From Enoplolaimus lenunculus (lineage: Eukaryota; Nematoda; Enoplea; Enoplida; Thoracostomopsidae), in contig JASANG010003935.1 in the NCBI GenBank assembly GCA_030248215.1, positions 19,420-83,419 of the forward strand: a DNA stretch of 64,000 nucleotides, given 5' to 3'. Below, in pieces: positions 1 to 11,385 of the stretch; position 1 is the stretch's first letter; each line of letters begins with the position of its first letter. The notes under the pieces were generated by a model. The model saw only the letters and a list, made by a program, of their open reading frames with translations, was not told the origin of the DNA and made no database searches. A program made the translations under genes and the position numbers.

Positions 1-130
1 CATATTACAGATATTGGCTAAAATTAATTAATTAACCATTATTTTTACTACCTAATTTCGCCTCACCTCCGGCTCCGGTAAGTTTCGTTGAGCTCCGGCT
101 CCGGTATTTTGCACCTCCGGTTGCACCCTG
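1..130. mobile_element. End of a GCCGGAG-type (family D) hAT-like MITE, cut by the window edge
   Basis: The segment carries repeated CTCCGGCTCCGGTA words and ends CCTCCGGTTGCACCCTG, the shared cap of the hAT-like families in this window. The interior (AATTAACCATT...CTACCTAATTTCGCC) matches the interior of the copy at 36207-36650. There it serves as the empty site for a nested insertion. The other end lies outside the window. Confidence 0.7.
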
Positions 131-359
131 ATATTCACCAACATATCTGATTGTGTCACGTGACATTCGAACACTTCTGTGTTGATATAACCTATGTACC
201 CATGCTTTGTATAGCAATATATCGCATGATATTCGACTTTTGTCTGTTCGTATCATATGAAGGTAAGAAATATTTATGTTGATGTCGAATCATCATGTGA
301 GAAAACGAGACCTGACTGCCTTAGTTTTAACGTGAACCCCGCATTTGCAGCTGACCCGT

Positions 360-580
360 TTTCCCATTTGTATTCCCTAAACAAACCTGTATCGTTTTCC
401 CGTTTTCCCAGCAAAATATTGCATCTGTCCTGTTTTCCATTTGCCCGAAAGAGGCCTGTCCTATTATCCCGTTTTCCCAGCGAAAATTTGCCGCTGCCCC
501 GTTTTCCATTTGCCCTAAACAAACCTGTCCCGTTCTCCCATATGCCCGAGCAAGCATGTCCCATTTTCCCATCTACCCGT
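360..580. repeat. Pyrimidine-rich degenerate minisatellite, unit about 70 bp
   Basis: About two and a half units of roughly 70 bp are visible. Each contains CCCGTTTTCCCAGC followed by GTTTTCCATTTGCC. Both strands stay open over it (153 codons on +, 96 and 81 on -), but the translations only echo the repeat (for example RFPSxxLxLxxFPFA twice). I do not call a protein here. The word TTTTCCCG may be another family-specific repeat of the kind found inside the MITEs. Confidence 0.65.
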
Positions 581-1142
581 GCTGTATCAGCACGACTATA
601 TGAATTTGCTCCTATGACACTCCTAGCTGTGTCTTGCTATCATACTGGAAAACTGGACGCCCGGAAAAGTAACATTGGCCAAAATTTCGATTCTTCAGAC
701 ATTTTTTCGGCCAATTAGACCCAATAGAAACCGGGACCGCCCTAAAAGGAACATTGTATAATTTTTTAAAAACTATTGGATTGGATATGCGCACATCAAT
801 TGTTTTGGCTGAAAAATAAAGCATTTTTGATACTTTTCAATAGCCTTTTTCCGCTTCCGTTATTTTAATCACTATATCGGTTGCCATTATTTTTATTATA
901 AGTATTCGTTTATACCCTGGAAGATCGTAATCTTAGCTGTGGCAAAATTGATTTCCTCCGGCTTAAACTGCGATCCGTCGTTATTTTTAGGCTCAAAAGT
1001 AGTTTTAAATCACGAATATATCCGCAAGTTTATGTTGATATGCTGCCATTGGTCGATATCAATAAAAAATGACGAAATTCGTTGAATGCCTCAATTATTG
1101 GCATAAAAATTAAAACATCAAACTTTTACTTTCTGTTTGTTT

Positions 1143-1404
1143 CAGGGTGGAACCGGAAGTGGGAACATCGGAGCTCGGTAATTTTAGCAAATATCTGTAA
1201 GATGTTGAATATTTGGTTTTTACGAAATCTCGCTGATTTGTTGTTCATGTTGTAAAACTTAAAAACAAAACGCACAAAACAAATAAATTTTGTATATATA
1301 ATTCTGCAAAATTTCACTACCGAAATTTACGGAACTTCCGACAGAACATCTATCAGAGCCGGAGGTCGATTTTCTGCCAGAGTTGGAGGCGGACCTCCGG
1401 TTGT
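1143..1404. mobile_element. GCCGGAG-type (family D) hAT-like MITE, degraded
   Basis: It starts CAGGGTGGAACCGGAAGTGG and ends with GGAGGCGGACCTCCGGTTG, lacking a clean CACCCTG. Its interior (TTTTAGCAAATATCTGTAAGATGTTG...) matches the interior of the intact copy at 20143-20479. No convincing 8-bp duplication was found, so the exact right end is uncertain. The 63-codon - strand frame inside it is a shadow of the element. Confidence 0.6.
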
Positions 1405-1692
1405 ATTTTACTCTGGTTGTTTCCGTTAATATTTTGATCAGTATCAGTTTCCTTTAATTTTCAGTATCTGTTTTTACACTTTTTTTACTGAATCCAGTCG
1501 TTAACCTGCATGTCATTACTCCTGGTTATTTGTTTCTGGCAAAATTTAATCTGCTTCCACTTAGATTTATGCCTGGACTCATCATTCAAACTTTACGCCA
1601 GCGTTTAGATTGCAAAACTTTTAAATATTAAAATTTAAAACTATTGTCGATCCAAAGTTTTTCAGACGCGTTAACCATTATGCCTTGGGTCA

Positions 1693-2121
1693 ATGGGTGC
1701 CCCGTGTCAATACAACCTAGAGAACACTGACGACGCAGGCACTGATCTCAAATTGAACGGACAAGTTTTAAATATTGAACAAGCACGATTAACCATACTT
1801 TTTCATGACGGATCAACGATTATCTTCTTTCCCCTCAGTACGGAAACAGATAGTGATAAAAATAGCGAAAACAAAAGGGCTTGGTTAAAATCACGAACTT
1901 CTCTCACATACTATACATTAAAATTCGATAAGACGGGGTTTACTTCAGTGCCAATACCAGGCATGCAATTGGGACGTTTTAATACTGTAAATAGATATCC
2001 TGTTTACATTCTTTTTAATGGTTCGGCACATAAGAATGTGACAATCGTGTATTCCCTTGAATTATTGACTTTTAGTGACATGTCGAAAGTCAAATTGGTT
2101 GGGTTGCTGACAGATGACTAA
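1693..2121 (+). CDS. Hypothetical protein, 142 aa, unrecognised
   Basis: An uninterrupted frame of 142 codons starts at ATG 1693 and ends TGA-CTAAG style at a TAA at 2119-2121. An in-frame TAA at 1672 lies 21 bases upstream, so this ATG is the first one available. A plausible acceptor (TTTTTCAG) ends at 1665, so a 5' UTR intron is possible. The protein is hydrophilic with alternating beta-type stretches (LTILFHDGSTIIFFPL, YPVYILFNG, VTIVYSLELLTF), no signal peptide and no membrane segment. It could be a small beta-rich protein, one exon of a larger gene, or a chance frame; its length is unusual for this AT-rich background. I do not recognise a family. Confidence 0.35.
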   Translation: MGAPCQYNLENTDDAGTDLKLNGQVLNIEQARLTILFHDGSTIIFFPLSTETDSDKNSENKRAWLKSRTSLTYYTLKFDKTGFTSVPIPGMQLGRFNTVNRYPVYILFNGSAHKNVTIVYSLELLTFSDMSKVKLVGLLTDD

Positions 2122-2503
2122 GTCGAATTCCGAAATATGTTAAAAAATTCGAGCCGTAATGTTAGGGGTTCTTCTTCGGTCCGAAAATGATTTAAACAAG
2201 ATTGACTTTAAAAGTCATATCTCTGCCACCCACCCAATATGTCACACCCGTTAACTATATCCTGCAGTAGCTAACTTGGCTAGTGCAATATTCGATAGCG
2301 TAGGTGGCAATTAAGTTTCTGCAAGGTTCGGCACCTAGTATTATAAAGCATTTCGCGTTTGATTTAGACGTTGGACGTCGTTCTCATGCTTCGATATTAA
2401 TCTTTGATTTTAGAATTGAATATGTGAGAAGGAACCGTAAATTTCGTTTTCACACGGCAACAAAATTTTACTACATCTATTTACAAATACCGATTATACT
2501 TAC

Positions 2504-2726
2504 TATCTTGAAATACTTCAGGAATCTCCTTATCCAGATCAACTTCGACAACTTCATTGTTTGCATTTTTTGCTTTATTGAGCAAAACCTGTTGTGATTC
2601 GAGGTTTCTGATTTGAATTTCCAAAAATTTTTGTTGACGGCAGTATTCGTCCGCTTGAGCGCGGAGTTGTTGCTCGCGTTCTTCCAATGTTTTCAGTGAA
2701 TAATTAGGGTCGCCGGGTGTATCCAT
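2504..2726 (-). CDS. First exon of an unknown coiled-coil protein (partial)
   Basis: ATG at 2726-2724 opens 74 codons, ending at a strong donor (GTAAGT) after base 2504 in phase 1. The translation is acidic and heptad-like (LEEREQQLRAQADEYCRQQ, then LEIQIRNLESQQVLLNKAK), which reads as a coiled coil, followed by an acidic VVEVDLDKEIPEVF. I could not identify downstream exons on this strand before the window ends. The ATG lies only 13 bases after the TAA that closes the MAU2 fragment on the same strand. It is either the start of a separate tightly spaced gene or a chance frame inside a MAU2 transcript. Family not recognised. Confidence 0.4.
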
Positions 2727-2739
2727 TATGATAAATACT

Positions 2740-4288
2740 TTATGAGCCTTTTAACTTGTCAATCTGGAATAACGCTTTTTCTGTATACTTTTTCGCCTTT
2801 TCTAGCTGACCGGCTTGCGTGGCATGCATCACAGATACCAGATAAACAAGAATGCACATATGGTCGTGTGATATCCAGTGAAAGCATTCGGATGTGTTAG
2901 TAGAAGTGGTCGGAGTATTTGCACAAAAATTATTGTTCTCTACGGTTGTGCTGACTACTTGAACACTTGTTTGCAACTGCTTTAAACATGGTTTAACGCT
3001 GCGTACCTGTCCAGTCATCAGAAAGTGACAGACTTGCAAAACCAGGAAGAAAACTTTTAAGCCCTCGCGCTTCTCAGTTGGTCCATGCCACTGCTCTACC
3101 AAATGACCTACGGTTGTAAGTGTCGGATTCGGATGGGTTTTGTATCTACGGCTCGTGTGTTTCAGATCTATGACGGTAGCGTAATCGCCCTTCACCAACG
3201 ACACGGTCGGTATGCAAGATTTACTATGAACGTATTTACAGAAAGGCACGGATACAAGTATACAAAAGGACAATGGAAGACAGAGTATACAGCTATCAGA
3301 TAGTGCAATACGGTTATCACCGGTTATTTCAAACGTATCGGGTCTAAGCCTAGTTCGTCAGTGACTAAGTCCTAAGTTAATGTTTTATGCACTCGTTGAT
3401 CGTTCTAGTTGTATGATGTACTTTACGGCAGTAAATATTCTCTGTGTTAATTGAGCGGATCAGGCACGACCGAACTCCGGTGTGACCGTTGAACGCGCTG
3501 CCTAGCAATGCGAGACTCCGGCGCCCAACACACCGGATTCGGTTTGAAATATAATTATTCCGCCCATAATATTAGTTCACAATACACAATAATTCCAAGC
3601 TACTTACAATTTTGTGGTCGCTTTCTTCCGAGAAACTGCAATTCCGGGTGTTGGAAAAACCAATTCTTACACTCAAGACACAATATCTCACTTATTTCCG
3701 AATAAAACAATAAATCAGACCGAGAGCGAAAAACCACGTTGTTTACCACTTTCACTCATACAATACTGAAGATTTGGGCTAATCGCCCACGCATGTATAT
3801 AAAATTTGCATAAATTTTATAAACCTTATTATAGTTTTTAACTCTTATTTCCCGCTTTCGTTTTCCTTTCTTTTGCTTGTTTCTTTCCTTTTCATTTTGT
3901 TTCTTTCTACTTCGGCCATTTTGCCCCTAGCTATGTCATTCCACTGTACCACAGTAAGCACTGGATGTACTTCTGATAGCTTTTTTTCGGTAATGAGAAG
4001 CATTCCTTTACTTAACAGGAAAAGGATTTGTGTATAGACAACGTTCTCGTTCTGCGCCAATTCAGCCCCAGTTGCCAATAATTGGCACGCGGTTGCATAG
4101 TCCCTTTCAATAACATGGATTTGCGCCAATTCGTATAAAAACCTATAGTGCCAAAACGATGCTGCGTAATTGGACAACTCTTGAGCTTTGTGTAACAATT
4201 TTTTTGCTGATGCACTGTCATTGAACCCACCCATAACCTGCTTTTTGAACTGGTTGAGTTGAAGGACCTGAAATTCAGCGGGCATCAT
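2740..4288 (-). CDS. MAU2: MAU2/SCC4 cohesin-loading factor, internal fragment with both ends missing
   Basis: Two exons encode the middle of the TPR-type cohesin loader that partners NIPBL/SCC2. The upstream exon (about 4267-3950; an in-frame ATG-ATG lies at 4288) gives FWHYRFLYELAQIHVIERDY...LFLLSKGMLLITEKKLSEVHPVL. The downstream exon (3107-2740) gives GHLVEQWHG...LKVFFLVLQV...SVKPCLKQLQ...HMCILVYLVSVMHATQAG. Both align end to end with the animal family. Oddities: roughly 110 N-terminal residues and 300 C-terminal residues have no counterpart here. The donor at 3950 (phase 0) and the best acceptor (before 3107, phase 1) do not agree. The second exon runs into TAA at 2742-2740 just after DKLKGS; a weak donor GTTAAA five codons earlier could continue it. 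AKAP1 begins 312 bp away on the other strand. It may be a truncated gene, a pseudogene or an assembly join. Identity is solid, completeness is not. Confidence 0.75.
4233..4277 (+). repeat. Tail-like fragment of the tRNA-SINE family, overlapping the MAU2 exon edge
   Basis: About 45 bases resemble the conserved tail of the SINE at 4316-4456 (AACCxGCTTTTT, then CTG.TT.AGTT, then CTGAAA), with roughly three in four positions identical by eye. Read on the - strand, this stretch contains the splice acceptor and first codons of the MAU2-like exon. Short and divergent, so it may be chance. Confidence 0.4.
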
Positions 4289-4315
4289 ATGTACATGCAG
4301 ACAAATATAACTAAG

Positions 4316-4456
4316 GCCGGGCTCAGTGGCGCAGTACCACAGTGTTCGCCTTAGGATCCGCAGACTAGTGTTCGAACGACATGTAACCCGCTTTTTAAGC
4401 TGCTTAAGTTAAAAGGTCTGAAAGTCCTGATCGGTTGTACACCTAGATTGATAAAC
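4316..4456 (+). mobile_element. tRNA-derived SINE
   Basis: The head resembles a tRNA: CGGGCTCAGTGGCGCAGT (A-box-like) and GTGTTCGAACGAC (B-box-like), closing with AACCCGC followed by TTTTT. The tail (AGCTGCTT, GGTCTGAAAGTCCT, ACCTAGATTGA) matches the copy at 41425-41575. The two copies sit 37 kb apart and are divergent, so the family is not young. Confidence 0.7.
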
Positions 4457-4581
4457 TGTAAAAACATAGCAGACGTTACTTTGAAAACAAAAACTTTTAG
4501 ATTGGTTACATATCACTGTGGTTTACTTATATTAATGTAAAGTGCACATGAGCCACGTGCATATCACGAAAAAATTACCGA

Positions 4582-4689
4582 ATGCCTGCTGCAACACCAA
4601 ATGCAAACGCTGTTTTCGTTGAATCGTTTAATCATTGGCACCGTTGTCGCTGCTACGTCAGCTGCGGTTGCATTACTTGTGTTCTATAA
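4582..4689 (+). promoter_or_regulatory. Possible upstream ORF overlapping the AKAP1 start
   Basis: ATG at 4582 opens 35 codons out of frame with AKAP1 and stops at TAA 4687-4689, inside AKAP1 exon 1. It lies 19 bases before the AKAP1 ATG. If transcription starts upstream of it, it could reduce translation of the main frame. No transcript evidence is available here. Confidence 0.3.
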
Positions 4690-7600
4690 TCCAAAGAAAA
4701 AACTTAAAACAGGAAAATATAATAGTTCAACAGCAACGCGTGATCGTGCTACTGATAAGTATAAATCACCATCACACACGCAAGCGAACACTGCAAACGC
4801 TACGGAGGATATGGGGACGCTGACCATACCCAAAGATGCCGCGCAGCCAAGCACTTCAGGTACCGTGATGTTTACATTCGAATACATTTTCGCTGTGCAC
4901 AACATTAAACGCATTCGTCAAGGCTTATGGTGTAAATTAAATGATTTGCGAGGACCAGCAATTCACTATGAAGTTGAAGCGAATGTGTGTGGTCAGTGCA
5001 GCATACTTTACAACATTCAAGATTTGTAATCTCAATCTTTGTTTTCATATGCGTAGTTTCATTTCTGGCGTATTGTACTTCGACTGTTAGGTGCATAAGT
5101 CGATAAGTATCATTATGTATGTATTTGCAGGCGGATCGATTGAAGAACTATTTCGCCATAAACTGGTTGTGTCCGGCAGAAATCCAGCGTCGTCCAGCCC
5201 AGGGAGTCATAGTCAGGTACCAATGTTTGTATTTAATAATTGTGTTTTCCGATTATCGGCATCGGCATTTTCAGGAGCATAGTGATATTTTTAGTTTTAA
5301 GTGTATTTACCGCAATTAATCGTAAAACGAATTGAATTGTATCATTATGTAGCATTTAAAAATTAACTCTTTTATCATAAGAATGTTTCAATTATCTATT
5401 GAGCGTAGCTGAGGTAATCCGATACGAAAATGATGACCACAAAACTTTGAAGCGGTTCACGTACATGTCGTTTTCTTTTAATAGGAATGTATATAAAGCT
5501 TACGGCAAACATTTTTCAAAATACGTATTACGTATGATTTAGAAATTCTAACCCAAAACGAAAACGAAGACCATGAAACTTTGAGCCCGGTTCACTTACA
5601 TGTCGTTTCCTTCTTAAGAGGGTGTAAAGCTTTTTAACAGCTATAGATGCAAAAAATGGGTTACATGATTTTCAGGCATCGACCAATGATAGTGGCAAAG
5701 GCCCGTCTCCACACGATTTCTGCGGTGGCGCTGGTAAAAGATCTAATACAGCTTCAGCAAATATTCCTCCTACTGTTGCGGGAGCAAGTGTTCCCGCTGG
5801 AACCCTTCTGCAACCAGTGACTGCTGCTAGCGCCCGAGAAATGAAACCGTGTTACGATTTTGAAGTACCTAAAAACATAGTCGGTGAGCATTTAGATTTC
5901 CTAAACATTCGTGTTCCCGTCATATTTTGAGGGAAACACCTTTGAGCATATGCTTTTAAGCTATTAATAAGAAAACTGTGAGTTCAAAACAGTTCCATAA
6001 TTTACAGTACATAGTTACGTTGAGTGGGATACTAGAGTAGACTGTCAGTATGTAGTAAAAATATCGAATTTACATTATATACAATTTTTACTTCCGCTGA
6101 TGCAATTTTTTCAAAATCTAAAACTTAACTCAGCAACAAACCCATTAGAATAAATTGGGCACAGTATAGATATAACCAGTCGTAGTGGGACCACATGTAT
6201 TGAGGGAAGCTCGTACACACTTAAGCAATTAAGCTAATATGCAAATTACTTATATATTAGCTAACTACTCATTTTTACGTTTTGGAGGTTTGTACGCAAT
6301 TTATTGAAATTCTTCGCACCCAAAAACCCTTTGTTGCTGAAATTAGATTGTTTGTAACCGTAATAATTAGTGAAATTACATTGTTTGTAACCCTAATAAA
6401 TAATTCGTGAAATATCTTAAAAAGTCCTAATTTAGGCTTATCCAATTAGACAAGTTAGCCTGTAGCTAATAAACGGTTTAAAAGGATAGTTTAGGCTTAA
6501 AAGGTTTGTTTATCAAAATCGGTTCAGCGGTTCCTGAGATTGTTTTCGGACGGTCGGACCGACGGACATCCACCTTTCGATCCTCGAGCACAAAATATAA
6601 AACGCTTCGCGAAACTAAGAACTGCGCTAGGAGTTTGGCTTCGCCCAAAAATATGTTAGAGTGGTGTCACACCTACGTTTTTTCAGGATTGTTAATCGGT
6701 TCGAAGGGTGTGACGGTGAAAAAACTGATGGAAGAATCGGGTGCATACATCATAATCAGACCACATTTGTTCAGTGATGACCATAAGATTTGTAGCATTG
6801 AAGGTGAACTAAGACCGTTTACTATTAAAACATAGCTTTGCATCCTTAGTGTTTTAGCGCTATGTAAACGCCGTATCACGTTGCTTTGTGTAAATCATTT
6901 GCAACTGTATTTTTTCACAGGAAAAATGGATATTGCTTTATTGAACCGTAATTTGAGCAATGGCCGCGTTCTAGTCATTGCCCTGGTTTTGACTTATTGT
7001 ATTTAAGTAACAGTGCAGTGCATATGCGTTGTATCCTTGTTGAAGCTGGCAACAGTAGTATTTATATCGCCGTTAAATATCATCATCATTAGCATTTGGT
7101 CTTGAGATAACTAAATCTTATTCGCTTTCTTGAGAGTATTATACCTGCAAAGCATACGATTGAAAGTTAACATGCTTGATCGCGTCACACCACCAGTGAC
7201 ACGAAGGGCGATATTGAGTGAATTAAATTATTTAAATTTTGAGCCAATAATCTGCAATATTAATAAAAACGCGCTCAATTTGGTCTAAACCTACGCGATA
7301 CCGGATATTTACGGTTGTGTTCCTGAATACCATAAAACTGTTTTTACAAAAGACATATTCAACATCTTGCTGTGTTTAACTTTCTGGGCAAGTAAACCTG
7401 CATGTTTTTCACTATTTCAGGTACACGACCTCAAATCAACGCGTGTTTACGTCAAATTCGGCGTCGATTCCCACCGTCGCGGTTTCCGGAGCTGAAACTG
7501 ACACCGTTCATTCCACCTCCGTTGCTTCCAAGTGCTGTAAACACAACAGTACCTATAACGATCGCACCTGCTAGCGTTTTACAAGTAAGTTTGATGGCTT

Positions 7601-10600
7601 ATTTATTAGTTTTAACAGCGGTCGCCTATCACTGTAGTAAGCTGGCTTTCAAACAACAGCTACCGATTGAGAGCTTTGTTAAAGAGGGTGTGTGGGTATG
7701 ATATCCCTATGAATTTTTGCTTTTCACTACTGTTTTTGAGCTCATTTCTATGCTTATGTTTGTTACTGATTCTTTATTTAGCGTTGGAGCCGAAAGTAGT
7801 TGTATACAAAATAAAGGACAGTAAGGAGAGTACAGTAAAATAATTGTGCGCTTATAGTGAAAGTGAATAGGGTATTCGTCTCCGGTAGTCGTTCTAAAGA
7901 AAAAGGATGACGAACTTGGTATGAAAATATTGGCATTAATTCAGGGTTGGTCTTTTCAAATTTTAATATAACATGCAAAAAGTGCGTGAAAGTATCATGA
8001 GCTGCGAGTTATTTTATGTCTGATGGGCATTTAAGTTCATAATATAGCTTAAAAGCAAGCCTTCTGTAATTGTAATTTGTGAACACTGTAATGACCTTAC
8101 AGTTAACTATTCCAACTGGTGTGCGAGTAGAAGTCGTTGTGAGCAGTCTAGTTACACCGGCGCATTTGTTCTTGCAACAACCTACGCATCCCACTTATCC
8201 GTCACTTGCACGTCTCGACCAGTATATGCTCGCAGTTTACGGACAGCCAGTTGGAGCACCACTTTTACCGAGACCATTTGACAGTAAGTGGTTTTAGACC
8301 TGGAGCGTAAATACATTTGCATACTATTACAAGTTAGAGTCATACTATTACTAGTCAGAGTTAGCGGCCGGTTTAAAGATTTAGATTGTCTCGAATTAAC
8401 CGTGATTTTTTGGGACAGTCGGGATTTTATCGAAGCACCAGACATTGGGTTGCGCTATGCTTTACTGTGCCGGACGTTGTTAAAACATAGGCAAAATCTA
8501 TTTAATGACATCCGGTTGGCATCATGTTATATTTGTTATAAAATTATATATCTGTCAAGGTGCAACCGGAATTCCGATTTCGATTAGTAAATTACTCGAA
8601 CCGAGTTCCGATTCCGATTCCGAAAATTTAACTTTAATCCTGCTTGTTGTGATACGTTGCTTAAAAATTCTTTATTACTTATGAAATTACTTTCGATGAC
8701 TTAAATTATCAATAATTGATTGTAGTTTAGCTTTACAGAACCAAAAATCATTGTCAATTTGTTCATGCGACGTTTTGGAAATTGTTTCCAGCCAATAGAC
8801 ACCCTTAATCAATATTATACTTGTTAATACAAATTGTCCGAACGGTGACAAAATTTCTAGTTCCGATTCCGATTACAATTCCGATATAAATTTGTTGTTG
8901 CGATTTTGATTTCCGTATAATCCAGTTCCGCTTTGCACCCTGATTTGAACGTGGTGAAATTTGGTGTTTCTTGTGATTTTCATATTTTTCGAACGAGAAC
9001 CGAGCATGATAGGATAGCTTTTCATGCGAGTCAGTTAATGATTGCGTATGAAAATACTGGCCTCGGTTAGGCCGCGTCAAATAACGTGTTGGCCCGGGGC
9101 ATCTCTAGATCGTTACTATATATGAAACCAAAATTGGACCAGAATCAATAGTGTGTTATAGTGCACGGTTGGCCGTACATTTAATTCACCGCGTTTAGGC
9201 GTTGAGCTGGTTTCCTGTCAGAGTTTTGTTGTCAGATTTGTTTATTCTACAGTCGACTTAAATCAATGTGGACAATTAGTGATATATGAAGCACGTGTAA
9301 TATTTTCTGAAAAACTGCCAACACATATACAGCGATCTGTGTGAAGAAAGCTAAATTTTTATATTGTTATGTCGTGCGAGCAATATTTTTGATTTTTTAA
9401 AATGAGAAATGTCATCGTACACATCTCCGCAGATTTTAATGTAAACTTGTAAAGCCGTGTTGTATCCGCATGTCTTTCAGCAGATTATATATTATTTTGT
9501 AGTCAATATTGTATGCGTTGCTCCTGTGCTGGGGGGCTGGTATCGTGCACAGATTGTTGAAATATTTCGCGACACAGACGAGGTTTTGTTGAGGTTTGTC
9601 GATTATGGTGGATATGGACGCGCGTGCGGTGTTGACCTACGACAAATTAGGTAAGAAGCGCAGTAGTGCGCTTTTCAGCGAACCAGTGAAAAGTGCTTGT
9701 TCTAAACATTGGCATAAAAAGGGTTTAGCATCATCAGAGTTTAATGCGGAAATGTAAAAAAAACAGTTACATATTAAATTTGGATTTATGTTAGCTACAT
9801 TTTATTATGTAACAGTTCTCCATACTTTTCTCTGGCTGTAACTCGACGCCGCGCGGTGTGGGGCATCACAAATAAAACTAACTTTTCTTAAAAGTATTAT
9901 TTTTTAACTTGACGCTTGGTGGCGCATTACCTTTGTATTTTACTTTGCACTATTGTTTTTCATTGTATGTTTTAGAAGCGATTTTATGACGTTACCTTTT
10001 CAAGCATTTGAATGCTATTTAGCGCACATTGAACCCAAAGATAGTGAGTTTTTGTAAAATACAATAGAAAAGTATGTGATGGGTCTCTCTAATGGGGGAA
10101 GTAGGCCCCACCGACGTTCGATCCCCCGCATTCGATCTTTTCCACTCCAACTTCTTTCCCAGGTTGACGTTCTGCACTTTGTTCCAGCCCATACTGAAAC
10201 AAAAATTACCTACAATTTCCAGATTTTTAAGTATCATTTCCACCAGTTTGCACGTCGCGCATGAAGGGTTAATCGAGAGTGGTACCTAAACCGCAAACTT
10301 TTGCACCTGTACGTACTAGATAAGTACCTTGCACGGACGCAATATATAAAACGCTAACCTTAAAAAACAAGTTTACTTATGCCCCCACAGTTTCCCTCCT
10401 CCAGCTTGTCCCCTGTTAATGCGGGGATTGGTCCAACTCGCCCGCCAGCAGCCTAAGAAACCTCAGATGTGTGAAACCTTTTGAAGTTTGTGTTCCATTA
10501 AAAAACCTTTAAATATGATATGTTTGTTTAGACATGCTGTTTCGCTACCTTACTATATCTTATAGGCGCTCTGTGACAGTGTTGAAACACGTATTTGGAA

Positions 10601-11385
10601 GTTTGTTTAGTAGCACACTGATGTTTACGTTTTTACGCAAGCAAAACAGTTACTGAGCGAGTTATTTGTTTAAAATGCCGGTTTAGAAGATTTTTTAGGA
10701 ACCATTGGCTGGAGCAGCGAATCTCTGTCGTTTGTGGAGAAAGCGACCAGTAATCAGGTTGTCGAAGCAACTGTTGTAGGTACATCTGCCGACGATAATA
10801 TGCCGTTCGTTGAAGTTTATACTACAAGCGATGGAAAGGTATAATAACCAGATGGTCATCGAGACAAAAGCACTTTGCGCACGAACAAAATGCTTGTGGT
10901 GGGCTCAGTTTTGCACTGCGTTAACTCAATAGTGTTTTAGGATCTGCAGTTTGATTAAGATGTGCAATACCTTCTCCATTCAAGCTACGACTGGTTGGTT
11001 ATTCTTATCTGGTTTAACATCCGGCAAAGCATATATTTCCTGCTTCGTATCAGACATCAACGGCGTGGGTGTAGCCAGGATATGGAAATAGAGGGATACG
11101 GAGTATCTACATTTAGCAACAAATCAAGACTTTCCATATAATCGTTTTTAATAACTTATGCGCAAGCATCGCGAGTATTAAGTTTTATTTTAACGCTTAA
11201 CCTGTTTTGCGGCTTTACGCACAGGGTTCACGAATTAGAGACGCTCGTCACTGTTATAGCAACCATGTTGCTCTCTGTTTCAGATGATGAGTGTTAATCA
11301 ATTACTCGTAGATCGTGGATACGCTTCGTGGATTCGAAAACCGAGGAAATCTTCAACAACGTCAGACCAACCAACGGCAGCGTAA
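4601..11385 (+). CDS. AKAP1: A-kinase anchor protein 1 (D-AKAP1), 490 aa, 10 exons
   Basis: Outer-mitochondrial-membrane scaffold that tethers PKA and RNA. Exons: 4601-4859, 5131-5216, 5676-5883, 6687-6803, 7421-7584, 8103-8283, 9503-9650, 9976-10043, 10699-10838, 11284-11385; all GT-AG, phases close to 491 codons. Residues 9-29 form one hydrophobic segment followed by KKKLK, the family's mitochondrial anchor. The KH domain spans about 172-241 with its loop GSKG (189-192), split by intron 3. The Tudor domain spans about 280-410 with W351, F370 and Y373 in GGWYRAQIVEI and FVDYGGYGR. Its extension (SDFMTLPFQAFECYLAHIEP, VNQLLVDRGYASW) runs nearly to the C-terminus. An in-frame TAA at 4538 with no ATG between fixes the start. 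The linker before KH is far shorter than in vertebrates, and I see no clear PKA-binding helix. Intron 6 holds a family B MITE and intron 4 a family C fragment. Confidence 0.94.
7290..7400. repeat. Family C (ATCCGGT-type) MITE fragment in AKAP1 intron 4
   Basis: CGATACCGGATATTTACGG, then CCATAAAACTGTTTTTACA, then CAACATCTTG matches the inner part of the element at 57715-58004. The termini are lost. Confidence 0.5.
8555..8942. mobile_element. CCGATT-type (family B) hAT-like MITE in AKAP1 intron 6
   Basis: It begins CAAGGTGCAACCGGAATTCC and ends CCGCTTTGCACCCTG. Arrays of TTCCGATTCCGATT lie inside both ends. The interior (ATTGATTGTAGTTTAGC, GTTCATGCGACGTTTTGG, ACACCC) matches 15035-15425, 15642-16008 and 46714-47041. 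The 8-bp flanks no longer agree, so the insertion is old. Confidence 0.8.

Noticed and set aside
257-718. 153-codon + strand frame with FPFA/SRFPS repeats
   Set aside because: It lies on a pyrimidine-rich tandem repeat and the opposite strand is equally open; the protein pattern only reflects the DNA unit.
10684-10698. AKAP1 exon 9 starting at the upstream GTTTAG
   Set aside because: That acceptor would place an in-frame TAG four codons in. The next AG, at 10698, keeps the phase and the conserved protein.
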